Shown: positions 1-7,121, counted from the stretch's first letter. The stretch is DNA of 16,733 nt from Firm-13 sp964579245 (GCA_964579245.1 CAZOFY010000053.1:1-16733), one strand, 5' to 3'. The notes: a model not told the origin generated them from the letters alone. Numbers and translations are program-made.

Positions 1-232
1 TCCGCCGGCGAGAAATACGGCCTAAATCCGAGTTTCGGCTGTTCTAGGCCGTAAAATCTCGTTCCCGAGCCCATCCCCCGGCGCGAAATACGGCCTAAAT
101 CCACGTTTCGGCTCTCCTAGGCCGTAAATTCTCGTTCCCGAGACCGTCCCCCGGCGCGAAATACGGCCTAAATCCGAGTTTCGGCTGTTCTAGGCCGTAA
201 ATTCTCGTTCGCGACCTGACCCTCGGCGCGAA
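1..232. repeat. Family-1 tandem repeat array, 73-bp units
   Basis: Three GC-rich units follow one another, with the anchor GAAATACGG at 12, 85 and 158 (period 73). A fourth begins at 230 but changes at once to GAAATAGCG, which ends the array. Each unit holds an imperfect palindrome whose core arms are ACGGCCTA and TAGGCCGT around a ~20-nt loop that itself contains CCGA/TCGG. A second small hairpin (CTCG-TTCC-CGAG) follows. The whole unit is conserved and there are no unique spacers. The array is cut by the window start, so its true length is unknown. It does not look coding (the period is not a multiple of 3). Confidence 0.9.
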
Positions 233-588
233 ATAGCGCCTGTTGCAATAGTATGGGGAAACAGAACACAGTAATTCAGTGATATTTTCCGAAAAATTTG
301 TAAGTATAAGAATGCGCTACTGAGAGTTCGCCTCAAAAGGGATACCTCTTAGGTACTATTTATCTGCGGCCAAAAGGCATAAATTTCGCCCAGCACCCGC
401 TATCGCTTTGTTCTGATGCAGCATCAAGGGTTTTCTTCGGTTTACGCCCCAAATAACCTTGTAAAATTGCAATAAATACAAATGCGACTATTGATTTTTC
501 ATGTTCTTCTCAAAGCAAGCCTGTTATATTACTGTTATCAGGAGAAGCTTTCTAGCGAACGGTTATTGAATTATTGAGGAGAATGTAT
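233..588. other. AT-rich intergenic region
   Basis: No convincing gene or tRNA is visible. Two small palindromes are present: TACCT-ctt-AGGTA at 343-355 and TGATGC-a-GCATCA at 414-426. A purine-rich stretch GAGGAG at 576-581 is well placed as a ribosome-binding site for the ATG at 589. Base composition falls sharply compared with the GC-rich repeat array to the left. Confidence 0.6.
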
Positions 589-800
589 ATGAAAAAGAGA
601 ACCATTATGACTTTACTGCCATTATGTATATCGGAGAGCAAATTCTACTCCACGGGAATCTATATCGTTTTGGAACGGGATTCTTCTTTGACGAACTCTT
701 CTTTCTGGCACCGGTGGATTTCCTGATTATTTTCCTTTCGGGAGCAATCACGGCTCTGATCCTTCTGCCGATAGCGCCCGGGCGTATCACAATAAAATAG
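589..800 (+). pseudogene. Possible decayed small membrane-protein gene
   Basis: I do not recognise this gene. An ATG at 589 with a good ribosome-binding site (GAGGAG, 7 nt upstream) starts a signal-like peptide, MKKRTIMTLLPLC, but that frame loses character and stops at 724-726. Another frame, open from the ATG at 624 to the TAG at 798-800, encodes 58 residues. They include a hydrophobic, membrane-like stretch (FLIIFLSGAITALILLPIA) and a basic tail. The well-initiated start and the protein-like body lie in different frames. This suggests either a small gene with a frameshift near 610-625 or an independent 58-residue membrane peptide with no clear ribosome-binding site. Chance is also possible; confidence is low. 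Confidence 0.3.
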
Positions 801-879
801 GAATAGAGCTTTGTCTTGGCCGCTTAAATTTTGCTTGGTTTATTGTATGATGAGTCTAATGATATTTTTTTAGCAGACA

Positions 880-902
880 GTCCGGATCAACACATTCCGG
901 AC
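880..902. promoter_or_regulatory. Perfect inverted repeat upstream of the DUF3795 gene
   Basis: Arms GTCCGGA (880-886) and TCCGGAC (896-902) are exact complements separated by 9 nt. They lie 30 bp before the start codon at 932. The element could be an operator or a leader hairpin. No T-run follows, so it is not an intrinsic terminator. I could not place a convincing promoter next to it. Confidence 0.45.
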
Positions 903-931
903 ATACATAGAAGAATCTGAGGAGGCAGCCC

Positions 932-1366
932 ATGTTTGATGCGTTAATGATTGCACCTTGCGGACTGGATTGTACGATTTGTCATAGGGCGGTGGATCCC
1001 GTGAAACCTTGCAGAGGATGCAGAGGACCGGATGAGCTGAAGACGGATTTCTGTCGGTATCGATGCACAATCAAGAAGTGTGATAAGCGAAAAAACTTCG
1101 CAATGGACTTCTGTGATGAATGTCCGGAATGTCCGTGCGAAGAAGTCCTGGAGAAAGAGACGCGATACACTTCGGAGTATCCGCTTGTCGAATCTCCGCT
1201 TGAGAATCTTAAGCATATCCGGCAAGACGGTATGGATGCGTTCCTTGCGCAAGAAACAGCACAATGGACTTGCGTTGATTGCGGCGGTGTGATCTGTGTG
1301 CATTCGGGAACATGCGCCGGCTGTGGCAGGACATACGGGGATCAGACGAAGAATAATGAGCGGTAA
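932..1366 (+). CDS. DUF3795 family cysteine-rich protein
   Basis: This is a small cytoplasmic protein of 144 residues. It opens with APCGLDCTICHRA, the Cys-rich start typical of the DUF3795 family, and continues with further Cys clusters: CRGC near 27-30, CRYRCTIKKC near 41-50, and CDECPECPC near 61-69. A zinc-ribbon-like CVDCG...CAGCG lies near the C terminus. The many paired Cys residues suggest metal binding, probably zinc. The biochemical role of the family is not established and I do not assign one. The ATG is preceded by GAGGAG at 919-924. The gene precedes the M1 peptidase on the same strand with a 115-bp spacer, so co-transcription is possible but not shown. There is no signal peptide or membrane segment. 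Confidence 0.85.
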   Translation: MFDALMIAPCGLDCTICHRAVDPVKPCRGCRGPDELKTDFCRYRCTIKKCDKRKNFAMDFCDECPECPCEEVLEKETRYTSEYPLVESPLENLKHIRQDGMDAFLAQETAQWTCVDCGGVICVHSGTCAGCGRTYGDQTKNNER

Positions 1367-1481
1367 AATAGACCGGAATGAGACGGGTTGCGAAGGCTTT
1401 TTGCGATATTATCTTCCTCGCGAAAACAACCATTTTTGTTTTCGTATGCATAATAAAAGAAAAAACATGAGAGGTAAATGT

Positions 1482-3053
1482 ATGCCTGTTTTTCAAAGAA
1501 ACTCTTATTTGAAGCGGTTTCCGAAAATCATATTATGTGTTCTTCTGACTGTTTTTTTATGGCTGCCGTCCGGTTGCCAGATATTTTTGCCGAAGGACGA
1601 TCGCTCTGCCGCTTCTGACGAGAAGAACGAAGATCGGGATTCTTCAGACGAGACGAAGAAAGAAGAAACAGTAAAAAATAGCAACAAAACAGATAAAGCG
1701 GAAGAAACGAAGCGAGCTGTTTATACAATGGATCTGACGCTTGACACCGACGAACACTCGATTGGTGGTTCGCTGATGGTTGATGTCACGAATTACAGTG
1801 AGGATGACTGGGATTCGCTTTGTTTTCGAGATTATCCGAGTCTATTCACTAAAGACTTCGAATTCGTAGATTCCTTGGACGGAAAGATTTCTGAGATCTC
1901 CAATATCCGGGACAAGGACAATGACGAAGAACTGACGATGGAGCGGTCACAAGAGGATGTTTCGGTTATTGATGTCAAATTGGAGGATCCAATCAAGCCC
2001 GGAGAGACACGTCGTATTTCTATGGACTTTATCTCCTATGTACCAGAAGTGCCAGACCGTTTTGGTTATATGAACGATATGTATAATCTGTCGAATTTCT
2101 ATCCTGTTCTGGCTGTCTATGAGGACGGGGACTGGGTAGCTCATCGGTTTGTTTACATGGGAGAGTGCTTCTACAGCCTGGTGTCTGATTATTATGTGAC
2201 ATTTCACTTACCCACCGATATGACACTGGCTTGTTCCGGCGAGGAAACAAAGATCGATGATGGAAAGTGGTCGGTAGCAGCCACGAATGTACGTGATATT
2301 TCTGCCGTGATCGCCGAGGGCTTTGCAGTTGTCACCGATGAAATCGATGGTGTAGCGGTCAATTGCTATTACACAGAGGACAAAGAATGGGCAGACATTG
2401 CTGTCGATGCAGGAATCCGATCGATTGAGGCTTTTAACGATGCCTTCGGATCTTACCCATATCCGGAGATCGATATCATACAGACGGAGCTGTTCGCGGG
2501 CGGAATGGAGTACCCGTCGATTGTGTTGATTTATAGAGGATTTGAAGCAAATCCGGATCCGGATGAGACACTGTCCATTGTCGTCGCCCATGAGATTGCA
2601 CATCAATGGTTCTATAGCCTTGTCGGTAACGATCAGTATGACGAAGCATGGCTGGATGAGTCCTTCGCATCCTATGCGGAGTATGTGTACATGGAAACGT
2701 ATATAGACGTTGATAAGGTGGCGTCTCGTGTCAGTAGGATGCAAGACGTGATAATGGGTGGGAGTGATTTTAATGTCGAAGATGATGAACTGCGTCTGAA
2801 CCGTCCCTACGATGATTTTCCGGACGACAATTCATATGTGCACACGGTATACAATTTCGGGCAGGTTTTTCTCTACCGATTGCGGGAGAAAATGGGCGAC
2901 GAAGACTTCACAGCGATGATGAAGGCGTATGTCGAGGAATTCTCACACAAAGTAGCGACATCCGGGGATTTTGTCGAGTACGTTCATATCTACGCGGGAG
3001 ATGATGATGAAGTAGATGAGCTTCTGGAAGTTTTCCTGGCTGGAGTTGAATGA
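1482..3053 (+). CDS. Lipoprotein M1-family zinc metallopeptidase
   Basis: This is a predicted cell-surface aminopeptidase-like protein of 523 residues. The start at 1482 is chosen because GAGG (1471-1474) lies 7 nt before it and a signal sequence follows: basic residues, a hydrophobic core (about 16-28), then LPSGC with Cys32 as the likely lipidated residue. The lipobox is slightly atypical, with Pro at -3. A charged Asp/Glu/Lys linker follows to about residue 78. The M1 zinc site is intact: HEIAHQ at 370-375 with the third ligand Glu393 exactly 18 residues after the second His (WLDESFA). The substrate-binding exopeptidase motif appears as GGMEYP at 340-345, a variant of GAMEN with Tyr in place of Asn. 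The protein is shorter than full-length M1 aminopeptidases (~850 residues) because it lacks the large C-terminal helical domain, as is common in bacterial lipoprotein members. The peptide substrate is unknown. It lies downstream of the DUF3795 gene. Confidence 0.9.
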   Translation: MPVFQRNSYLKRFPKIILCVLLTVFLWLPSGCQIFLPKDDRSAASDEKNEDRDSSDETKKEETVKNSNKTDKAEETKRAVYTMDLTLDTDEHSIGGSLMVDVTNYSEDDWDSLCFRDYPSLFTKDFEFVDSLDGKISEISNIRDKDNDEELTMERSQEDVSVIDVKLEDPIKPGETRRISMDFISYVPEVPDRFGYMNDMYNLSNFYPVLAVYEDGDWVAHRFVYMGECFYSLVSDYYVTFHLPTDMTLACSGEETKIDDGKWSVAATNVRDISAVIAEGFAVVTDEIDGVAVNCYYTEDKEWADIAVDAGIRSIEAFNDAFGSYPYPEIDIIQTELFAGGMEYPSIVLIYRGFEANPDPDETLSIVVAHEIAHQWFYSLVGNDQYDEAWLDESFASYAEYVYMETYIDVDKVASRVSRMQDVIMGGSDFNVEDDELRLNRPYDDFPDDNSYVHTVYNFGQVFLYRLREKMGDEDFTAMMKAYVEEFSHKVATSGDFVEYVHIYAGDDDEVDELLEVFLAGVE

Positions 3054-3146
3054 TTAGAATAGCAGAACAAGAATGCAATATAGACAAATAAGACCGGAAG
3101 AGATCAATCGCAAACTGTTTCGAAGCGAAAAGACCGGCGTTGGAGC

Positions 3147-3179
3147 AATGTGCTGAGAAGCTCTATATCTCAGCGCATT
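3147..3179. repeat. 12-bp stem inverted repeat
   Basis: Arms AATGTGCTGAGA (3147-3158) and TCTCAGCGCATT (3168-3179) pair over 12 bases with one G-U/mismatch position and a 9-nt loop. It sits about 95 bp after the M1 stop codon. It has no downstream T-run, so it is not a standard intrinsic terminator. It could stabilise the 3' end of the M1 mRNA or belong to a small palindromic element together with the next inverted repeat. Confidence 0.6.
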
Positions 3180-3258
3180 CGGCACTGGAGAGCCAGGCAT
3201 TCTGCCGTGAAATACAAAATATTCGAGGGTCACAATATCTGAAGTGCACTTCCAAATG

Positions 3259-3301
3259 CTCTGATATTCTCCCCGTCAAGTTGACAGGGAGCATATCAGC
3301 G
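3259..3301. repeat. Long near-perfect palindrome
   Basis: Arms CTGATATTCTCCCCGTCAA (3261-3279) and TTGACAGGGAGCATATCAG (3281-3299) are complementary at 17 of 19 positions around a single central base, with one further pair outside (3259/3301). Such a hairpin-forming palindrome is much longer than a typical operator. It may be a remnant of an interspersed palindromic element. Its presence makes both strands encode similar short peptides here, which I regard as a side effect and not as coding. Confidence 0.65.
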
Positions 3302-3470
3302 AGACTCGACGTCCAACATTTAGTTTGAACTTCCTCTTCTTGAGATTCGTGACCTGGTTTTACGCTGACTATAGTCCAGCAGAGCGCAAACGAACGCAAT
3401 AAAACCACCGGCCGTACGGGTGCTGGGCAAGAGGTTATACGAGAAAATCACTCTTCGAAAAGGAGGAGAG

Positions 3471-3506
3471 ATGTTCAAGTTGTTAAGTAGAGGTAAAGAA
3501 TTCTAA
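3471..3506 (+). other. 11-codon ORF with a very strong ribosome-binding site
   Basis: AAGGAGGAG at 3460-3468 precedes an ATG that encodes only MFKLLSRGKEF before a TAA. A Shine-Dalgarno this good in front of such a short frame suggests either a leader peptide or the surviving 5' end of a gene whose body was lost next to the repeat array. There is no gene downstream for it to regulate on this strand. Low confidence that it is functional. Confidence 0.3.
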
Positions 3507-3558
3507 AAGCAATATCTATCATTGGTCGCCTGCTAAATTGGCGAAATACAAATTTTGG

Positions 3559-3607
3559 TATGTGCATCAATGAAAAGTAAAAGCGATGTTTGTCAATGAT
3601 GCACATA
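3559..3607. repeat. 15-bp arm inverted repeat near the repeat array
   Basis: Arms TATGTGCATCAATGA (3559-3573) and TCAATGATGCACATA (3593-3607) match at 14 of 15 positions, with a 19-nt loop. The right arm begins within GTTTGTCAATGAT, a string also found in every family-2 repeat unit. This inverted repeat may therefore be a decayed edge of that array. No terminator T-run adjoins it. Confidence 0.6.
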
Positions 3608-3639
3608 GGAAATAACTAAAAACACCCATTTTTTAAGTT

Positions 3640-4178
3640 AAAGTGCGAAATGGCGGTTTGAGGCGGTTTTCGCTAGTACGCATTGATAAGAAACTTGCNN
3701 NNNNNNNNNNNNNNNNNNNNNNNNNNNNNNNNNNNNNNNNNNNNNNNNNNNNNNNNNNNNNNNNNNNNNNNNNNNNNNNNNNNNNNNNNNNNNNNNNNGC
3801 CGGGAGGCCGGCGCACCTACCAAAATGCACTAATCAGTCGATTGAGTAGGTTTATCAATGACAAGAAACACGCGCCGGGAGGCCGGCGCACCTACCAAAA
3901 TGCACTAATCAGTCGATTGAGTAGGTTTGTCAATGACAAGAAACCCGCGCCGGGAGGCCGGCGCACCTACCAAAACGCGCTAAACTGCCGATTGAGTAGG
4001 TTTGTCAATGATAAGAAACCCGCGCCGGGAGGCCGGCGCACCTACCAAAACGCGCTAAACTGCCGATTTAGTAGGTTTGTCATTGAAAAGAAACCCGCGC
4101 CGGGCCGCCAGCGCACCTACCAAAACGAGTAAAACTGCCGATTGAGTAGGATTGTCAATGATAAGAAACTCGCACCGA
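3640..4178. repeat. Family-2 tandem repeat array, 75-bp units, with assembly gap
   Basis: Five near-identical units have anchors (GCCGG...) at 3799, 3874, 3949, 4024 and 4099, exactly 75 bp apart, and decay by 4178. Sequence left of the N run (3640-3698) is a degenerate unit ending in TTGATAAGAAACTTGC, so the gap lies inside the array and the copy number is unknown. Each unit holds a perfect hairpin with arms GCGCCGG/CCGGCGC and loop GAGG, enclosed by GTAGGT...ACCTAC about 20 nt outside on the 5' side. Conserved segments also include ACCTACCAAAA and GATTGAGTAGGTTTGTCAATGA. Because 75 is divisible by 3, one frame stays open through the units (25-residue repeats). I see no ribosome-binding site, and inverted copies occur elsewhere, so I treat it as non-coding. 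Confidence 0.9.
3699..3798. other. Assembly gap (100 N) inside the family-2 array
   Basis: Exactly 100 N, the usual placeholder for unknown gap length. Repeat sequence borders it on both sides, so the gap was most likely caused by collapse of the tandem repeat. The distance between flanks is not informative. Confidence 0.95.
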
Positions 4179-4432
4179 CGAAATAGCGTTCAGTGAGCTG
4201 TTTCCGCACTGAATAGGAGGAAACCGGGGGGAAATTCAGCCCACATCAGTAAAAGCCAGCGACTTTAGACACTGGCAAGTAACAAGGGCCAATAGTTCTG
4301 GAGCACATCACCTGTTTGACGTGTGCGGGTGATGTGCTTGATCTTTTTGAATCGGACTCTTTAATTCTCTAGCAAAATTCGACAAAGTATAATGATGCGG
4401 ACGTGAAGTTCAAATGAGGATGATAAAGAGAC
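4179..4432. other. Intergenic spacer between repeat array and M56 gene
   Basis: The array ends with GAAATAGCG at 4180-4188. It is followed at once by an inverted repeat, TTCAGTG (4189-4195) and CACTGAA (4207-4213). An AGGAGG at 4216-4221 is not followed by a usable start codon. The clear plus-strand terminator at 4302-4348 is listed separately. No gene is visible. Confidence 0.5.
4302..4348 (+). terminator. Intrinsic terminator, plus strand
   Basis: An exact 11-bp stem, AGCACATCACC (4302-4312) and GGTGATGTGCT (4328-4338), with a 15-nt loop, is followed by TGATC and TTTTT (4344-4348). On the minus strand the sequence after the stem has no T-run. The signal therefore best fits transcripts coming from the left, through the repeat array, although no plus-strand gene precedes it within 1.2 kb. 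As a hairpin it could also protect the 3' end of the converging M56 transcript. Confidence 0.7.
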
Positions 4433-6592
4433 TCATTCTAGAGCTGTATTTTCGAAGCAAAGTTTCATCAGAAGCCGGTCGACGAGCGCGCGTTGTTCTG
4501 CCTCTTTCTCCGGTGCTCCAGTCCACTCAGCGCTGATATGAAAATTCCACCCATTCTGTTCCAGCGATAATCCAAAATCATCGATATAAGTTGAAGAGTA
4601 ACATACACTTCGATACGATTCGGTTTCTCGATAAGACAAAACATTTGTCGGTCCGCTATCGTATAGGCCTGTCAGAAAACCATATTCCAAAAACTTTGGT
4701 GAATAAATTGGAGTTAGATCAACTTTCACCGTCCCATCTGCAGATTCAGCCAGAAAGACATTTTCTTGATCTTCACCCTTTCGTACCGTGAAGCCCTCCG
4801 ATAAAAGAATGGCCTCAAATGCTTCCGGCGAACACAGAGAGGCTTTTTCGGGCATCTCCGGCATAGGGCCGTCAATATCGACTGGACCTCCCAAACCATA
4901 TTCTTGGATCGCACGCATAAAAGGAATGATTTCCTTCATATCAAGCGGTATATTGACTTTGACCACAATATTGCCTGAAAGCAAAGCACCGCAAAAAATA
5001 AATTCACTATCAGAATGTGGCAGATCGAGCGCGGCGAAATAATTAAGATTCCCAAAGTAGAGTGGAGTAAGTTCACTAGGGACTGATTGAGAATCCTTGA
5101 ACATCTCAACCATATAGCCGTCAACTGCACGGTACGAGAGATCTGTATTGCGATAAACAGTACAGGTGATAACACTCTTTCCGCCCGGGTAGACTGCCTG
5201 ATAGACTGCATCAGCCTGACTTGTGGCAGGAATCTTCGAGACCTTGTAGTTTTGCTTAGTGAAAATCGACTCAAAGGAGTTCGAGTCTGCCGGTGTTTCA
5301 GCCGACCAGCCATACAAAGAATCTACCCATTCCCCGTTGCTCTTATCGGGCAGGGGAGCCGTTGTCTCCGGCGAGACAGTTGTGCTTTCCGTTGGGATTG
5401 AGGTCTCCGATGGGAGTGTTGTGCTTTCCGTTTGTGCGGTGGACTCTGAAGGAGCAGTTGTAATTTCCGAAGACACAGACGTCTCCGGTACTTCTCTCTC
5501 TAATGACGTTGGGGCACTCTCCGTATTGTTCGTTGTTTCTATGACGTCCTCGATGATCTCTCCAATTTCTTCCGCGTGTATAGGATTCATAAGTAGTCCG
5601 ACAGAGATGAACACGACACACACAACAGCAAGACTTATAAGCCACAATCCCGGCTTCCGGTAATTTAATATGTTCTTGATGCGGCCCTTGAGGTATCCGT
5701 CGCCGAACGCGAGAGGCATCGGACGTAAAAGACTTCTTCCGGAAGCAATCGAGAGAAGTGTTTTCGAGTAGTCTTTGCGTTCCGCTTCGCCTAAATTGCG
5801 AACTACACTCTCGTCACAGGTCAATTCTATATCTCTGCTGAAAAGTAGGAAGGCTATCCAAGCGAATGGATTGAACCAGTGAAGGCTTGTGATCAGAAAA
5901 GCCAACAGCTTGATCACGGGATCACGTCTGCGAAGGTGAGCTTTTTCATGAAGAACGATGAAGGACATTTCCTCCTGTGTAAGACCGGTCGGCATATAAA
6001 TGCGCGGACGGATGAATCCGATAACAAATGGGGAAGAAATTCTGTCCGTAATGAACACCCCATCCTCCATGACGGCATCTGTCAAGCGACGGCGCAGGAG
6101 AAGGTATGTGATGAGATTGTATGAAGTCAAAATAACAAGGCCTGCGCACCAAATGATACAGGCAATTTAATTAATGGATATCGCTGTGGCGGACCGGGGC
6201 GAGACGCTGTTATCAGCAACTTCCTGAGACATGGAAAACTGACTGCCGGTCTGCGGAGCGGTTCCGGTATCACTAGATGGCCCATTGTCTACGTTCGCAC
6301 TTTGCGCCATGGGAGAAACGGATCCGGTAATGCCGGTGAAGGGAATCATTCCGGCGTTGTCTGCGGAAGCGAGATAAGAAGAGAGCGAATTGCTTCGAAC
6401 CGCATCCGGAACGAGGCTGACAGGGGCTTCCGGGAATATTGGTAGCGCCAGCCGCAGAAAGACGACGCCCCAGAGGATATACGTGAAGACCTTCGGCGCT
6501 TTTCGCAAAAAAAGGCGAAGATGTAAGACAACAAGTATGCAATAGGTACCGACAAGGCTCATGTTGAGCAGAGTGCTTATGAAATCACTCAT
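4433..6592 (-). pseudogene. BlaR1/MecR1-like M56 sensor protease, interrupted by in-frame TAA
   Basis: The full frame spans 720 codons from the ATG at 6592 to the TGA at 4433. A TAA at 6169-6167 (codon 142) interrupts it without any frame change. M56 family proteins are membrane zinc proteases that sense an outside signal and inactivate a BlaI-type repressor. The N-terminal part has membrane helices (LWGVVFLRLALP). After the stop comes the helix IACIIWCAGLVIL, then HEKAH at codons 215-219 and ELTCDE near 256-261, the expected zinc ligands, and a last helix near 316-336. Outside the membrane are a Ser/Thr/Glu-rich stalk (about 353-418) and two mutually similar segments (about 439-569 and 590-714). 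No penicillin-binding SxxK domain is seen. Without readthrough the protease half lacks a good start: the first ATG after the stop is at 6070, with no clear ribosome-binding site. The stop may be a true nonsense mutation or a consensus error. The start overlaps the repressor gene by 8 bp. Confidence 0.8.
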
Positions 6593-6956
6593 GGGGTCCC
6601 TCTGGATACTCGCGGATCATCTTGAGCATCTCTTCGATCTCGCTATCACTAATCTTCTTGCGTCCGGTAAAGGCAGCCAGAAACTTCGGTAATGAACCGT
6701 TAAAATTCTTCTCGACAAAGACTTGTGTTTGCTTCTGTTCATATTGTTCGCGACTAATCACGGAGGTCACGACACTGTTATCGTTCGTGAAATATCCCAT
6801 CTCACAGATCTTGCGTAACACGGTAAATGTGGTCGGCTTCTTCCATGCAAACTTCTCAGCGCAGAGGGTAACAAGGTCGCCGGAACGAATCGGCTCCTTC
6901 TCCCAGATCAGCTCTGCAAGCTTCATTTCACCGTGGGACATAATATCATCCTTCAT
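6585..6956 (-). CDS. blaI: BlaI/MecI/CopY-family transcriptional repressor
   Basis: This is a DNA-binding repressor of 123 residues. The start at 6956 is chosen because AGAGGAGGA lies directly upstream with ideal spacing; a frame extending to 6980 has no support. The winged-helix N-terminal region contains SHGEMKLAELIWEKEPIRSGDL and KKPTTFTVLRKICEMGYF, matching the family pattern in which T-T-F/V-x-T/V-L-R/K-x-L sits in the recognition helix. The C-terminal half carries dimerisation helices (LPKFLAAFTGRKKISDSEIEEMLKMIREY). In BlaI proteins cleavage in that half is triggered by the partner M56 protease. It overlaps the M56 gene by 8 bp (ATGAGTGA), so the two are translationally coupled, and it has its own promoter/operator at 6981-7025, indicating autorepression. 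The gene symbol denotes the family; a beta-lactam role is not implied. Confidence 0.88.
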   Translation of the reverse strand: MKDDIMSHGEMKLAELIWEKEPIRSGDLVTLCAEKFAWKKPTTFTVLRKICEMGYFTNDNSVVTSVISREQYEQKQTQVFVEKNFNGSLPKFLAAFTGRKKISDSEIEEMLKMIREYPEGPHE

Positions 6957-6980
6957 TTGATCCTCCTCTGGTTTAAGCAA

Positions 6981-7025
6981 AGTAAACCTTTACTAGAGTT
7001 TAATTCGCTTGGATGTGTTTGTCAA
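6981..7025 (-). promoter_or_regulatory. Promoter and operator of the blaI-M56 operon
   Basis: Read on the minus strand, TTGACA (7025-7020, consensus -35) is followed by a 17-bp spacer and TAAACT (7002-6997, -10). Two bases further on is the palindrome AGTAAA-GG-TTTACT (6994-6981), which overlaps the expected transcription start. A repressor bound there would block initiation. Position and symmetry fit a BlaI-type operator, although the half-site differs from the staphylococcal TACA/TGTA core. The leader from start to the blaI ATG is about 30 nt. Confidence 0.75.
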
Positions 7026-7121
7026 TAATAATTGAATAAAAAAATGAGTCCTTTGTACTATGGGTAGCTTGGTAAACAAGTTATGAGAAGAGAAAAATAA
7101 TCATCAGAAGGACGTACCAAC

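Larger units (their letters stand above)
3054..3639. other. Gene-free region rich in palindromes
   Basis: No open frame here looks like a real protein. Strong inverted repeats occur at 3147-3179, 3259-3301 and 3559-3607 and are listed separately. Minor ones are GAAGTGCACTTC, a perfect 12-bp palindrome at 3241-3252, and CGGCA...TGCCG near 3180-3208. A short well-initiated ORF lies at 3471-3506. I see no tRNA, and no obvious intrinsic terminator directly after the M1 gene. Confidence 0.6.

Noticed and set aside
1..232. CRISPR array
   Set aside because: The whole 73-bp unit is repeated, with no unique spacers and no cas genes nearby. The same holds for the 75-bp array at 3640-4178.
3163..3408. 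Minus-strand frame of 81 residues as a transposase remnant
   Set aside because: Its peptide partly mirrors the plus-strand frame because of the long palindrome, and I see no transposase motif.
3683..4132. Protein made of 25-residue repeats encoded by the family-2 array
   Set aside because: The frame stays open only because 75 is divisible by 3. There is no ribosome-binding site or natural start, the frame crosses the N gap, and degenerate inverted copies occur in non-coding DNA at the right end.
4433..6592. Classical beta-lactam sensor BlaR1
   Set aside because: The extracellular part has no SxxK or other penicillin-binding motifs, and no beta-lactamase gene is present in the window.
7026..7121. 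Intrinsic terminator after the permease gene
   Set aside because: A T7 run exists on the minus strand near 7044-7038 and GTCCTT/AAGGAC could pair, but the loop would exceed 50 nt and no compact stem adjoins the T-run.
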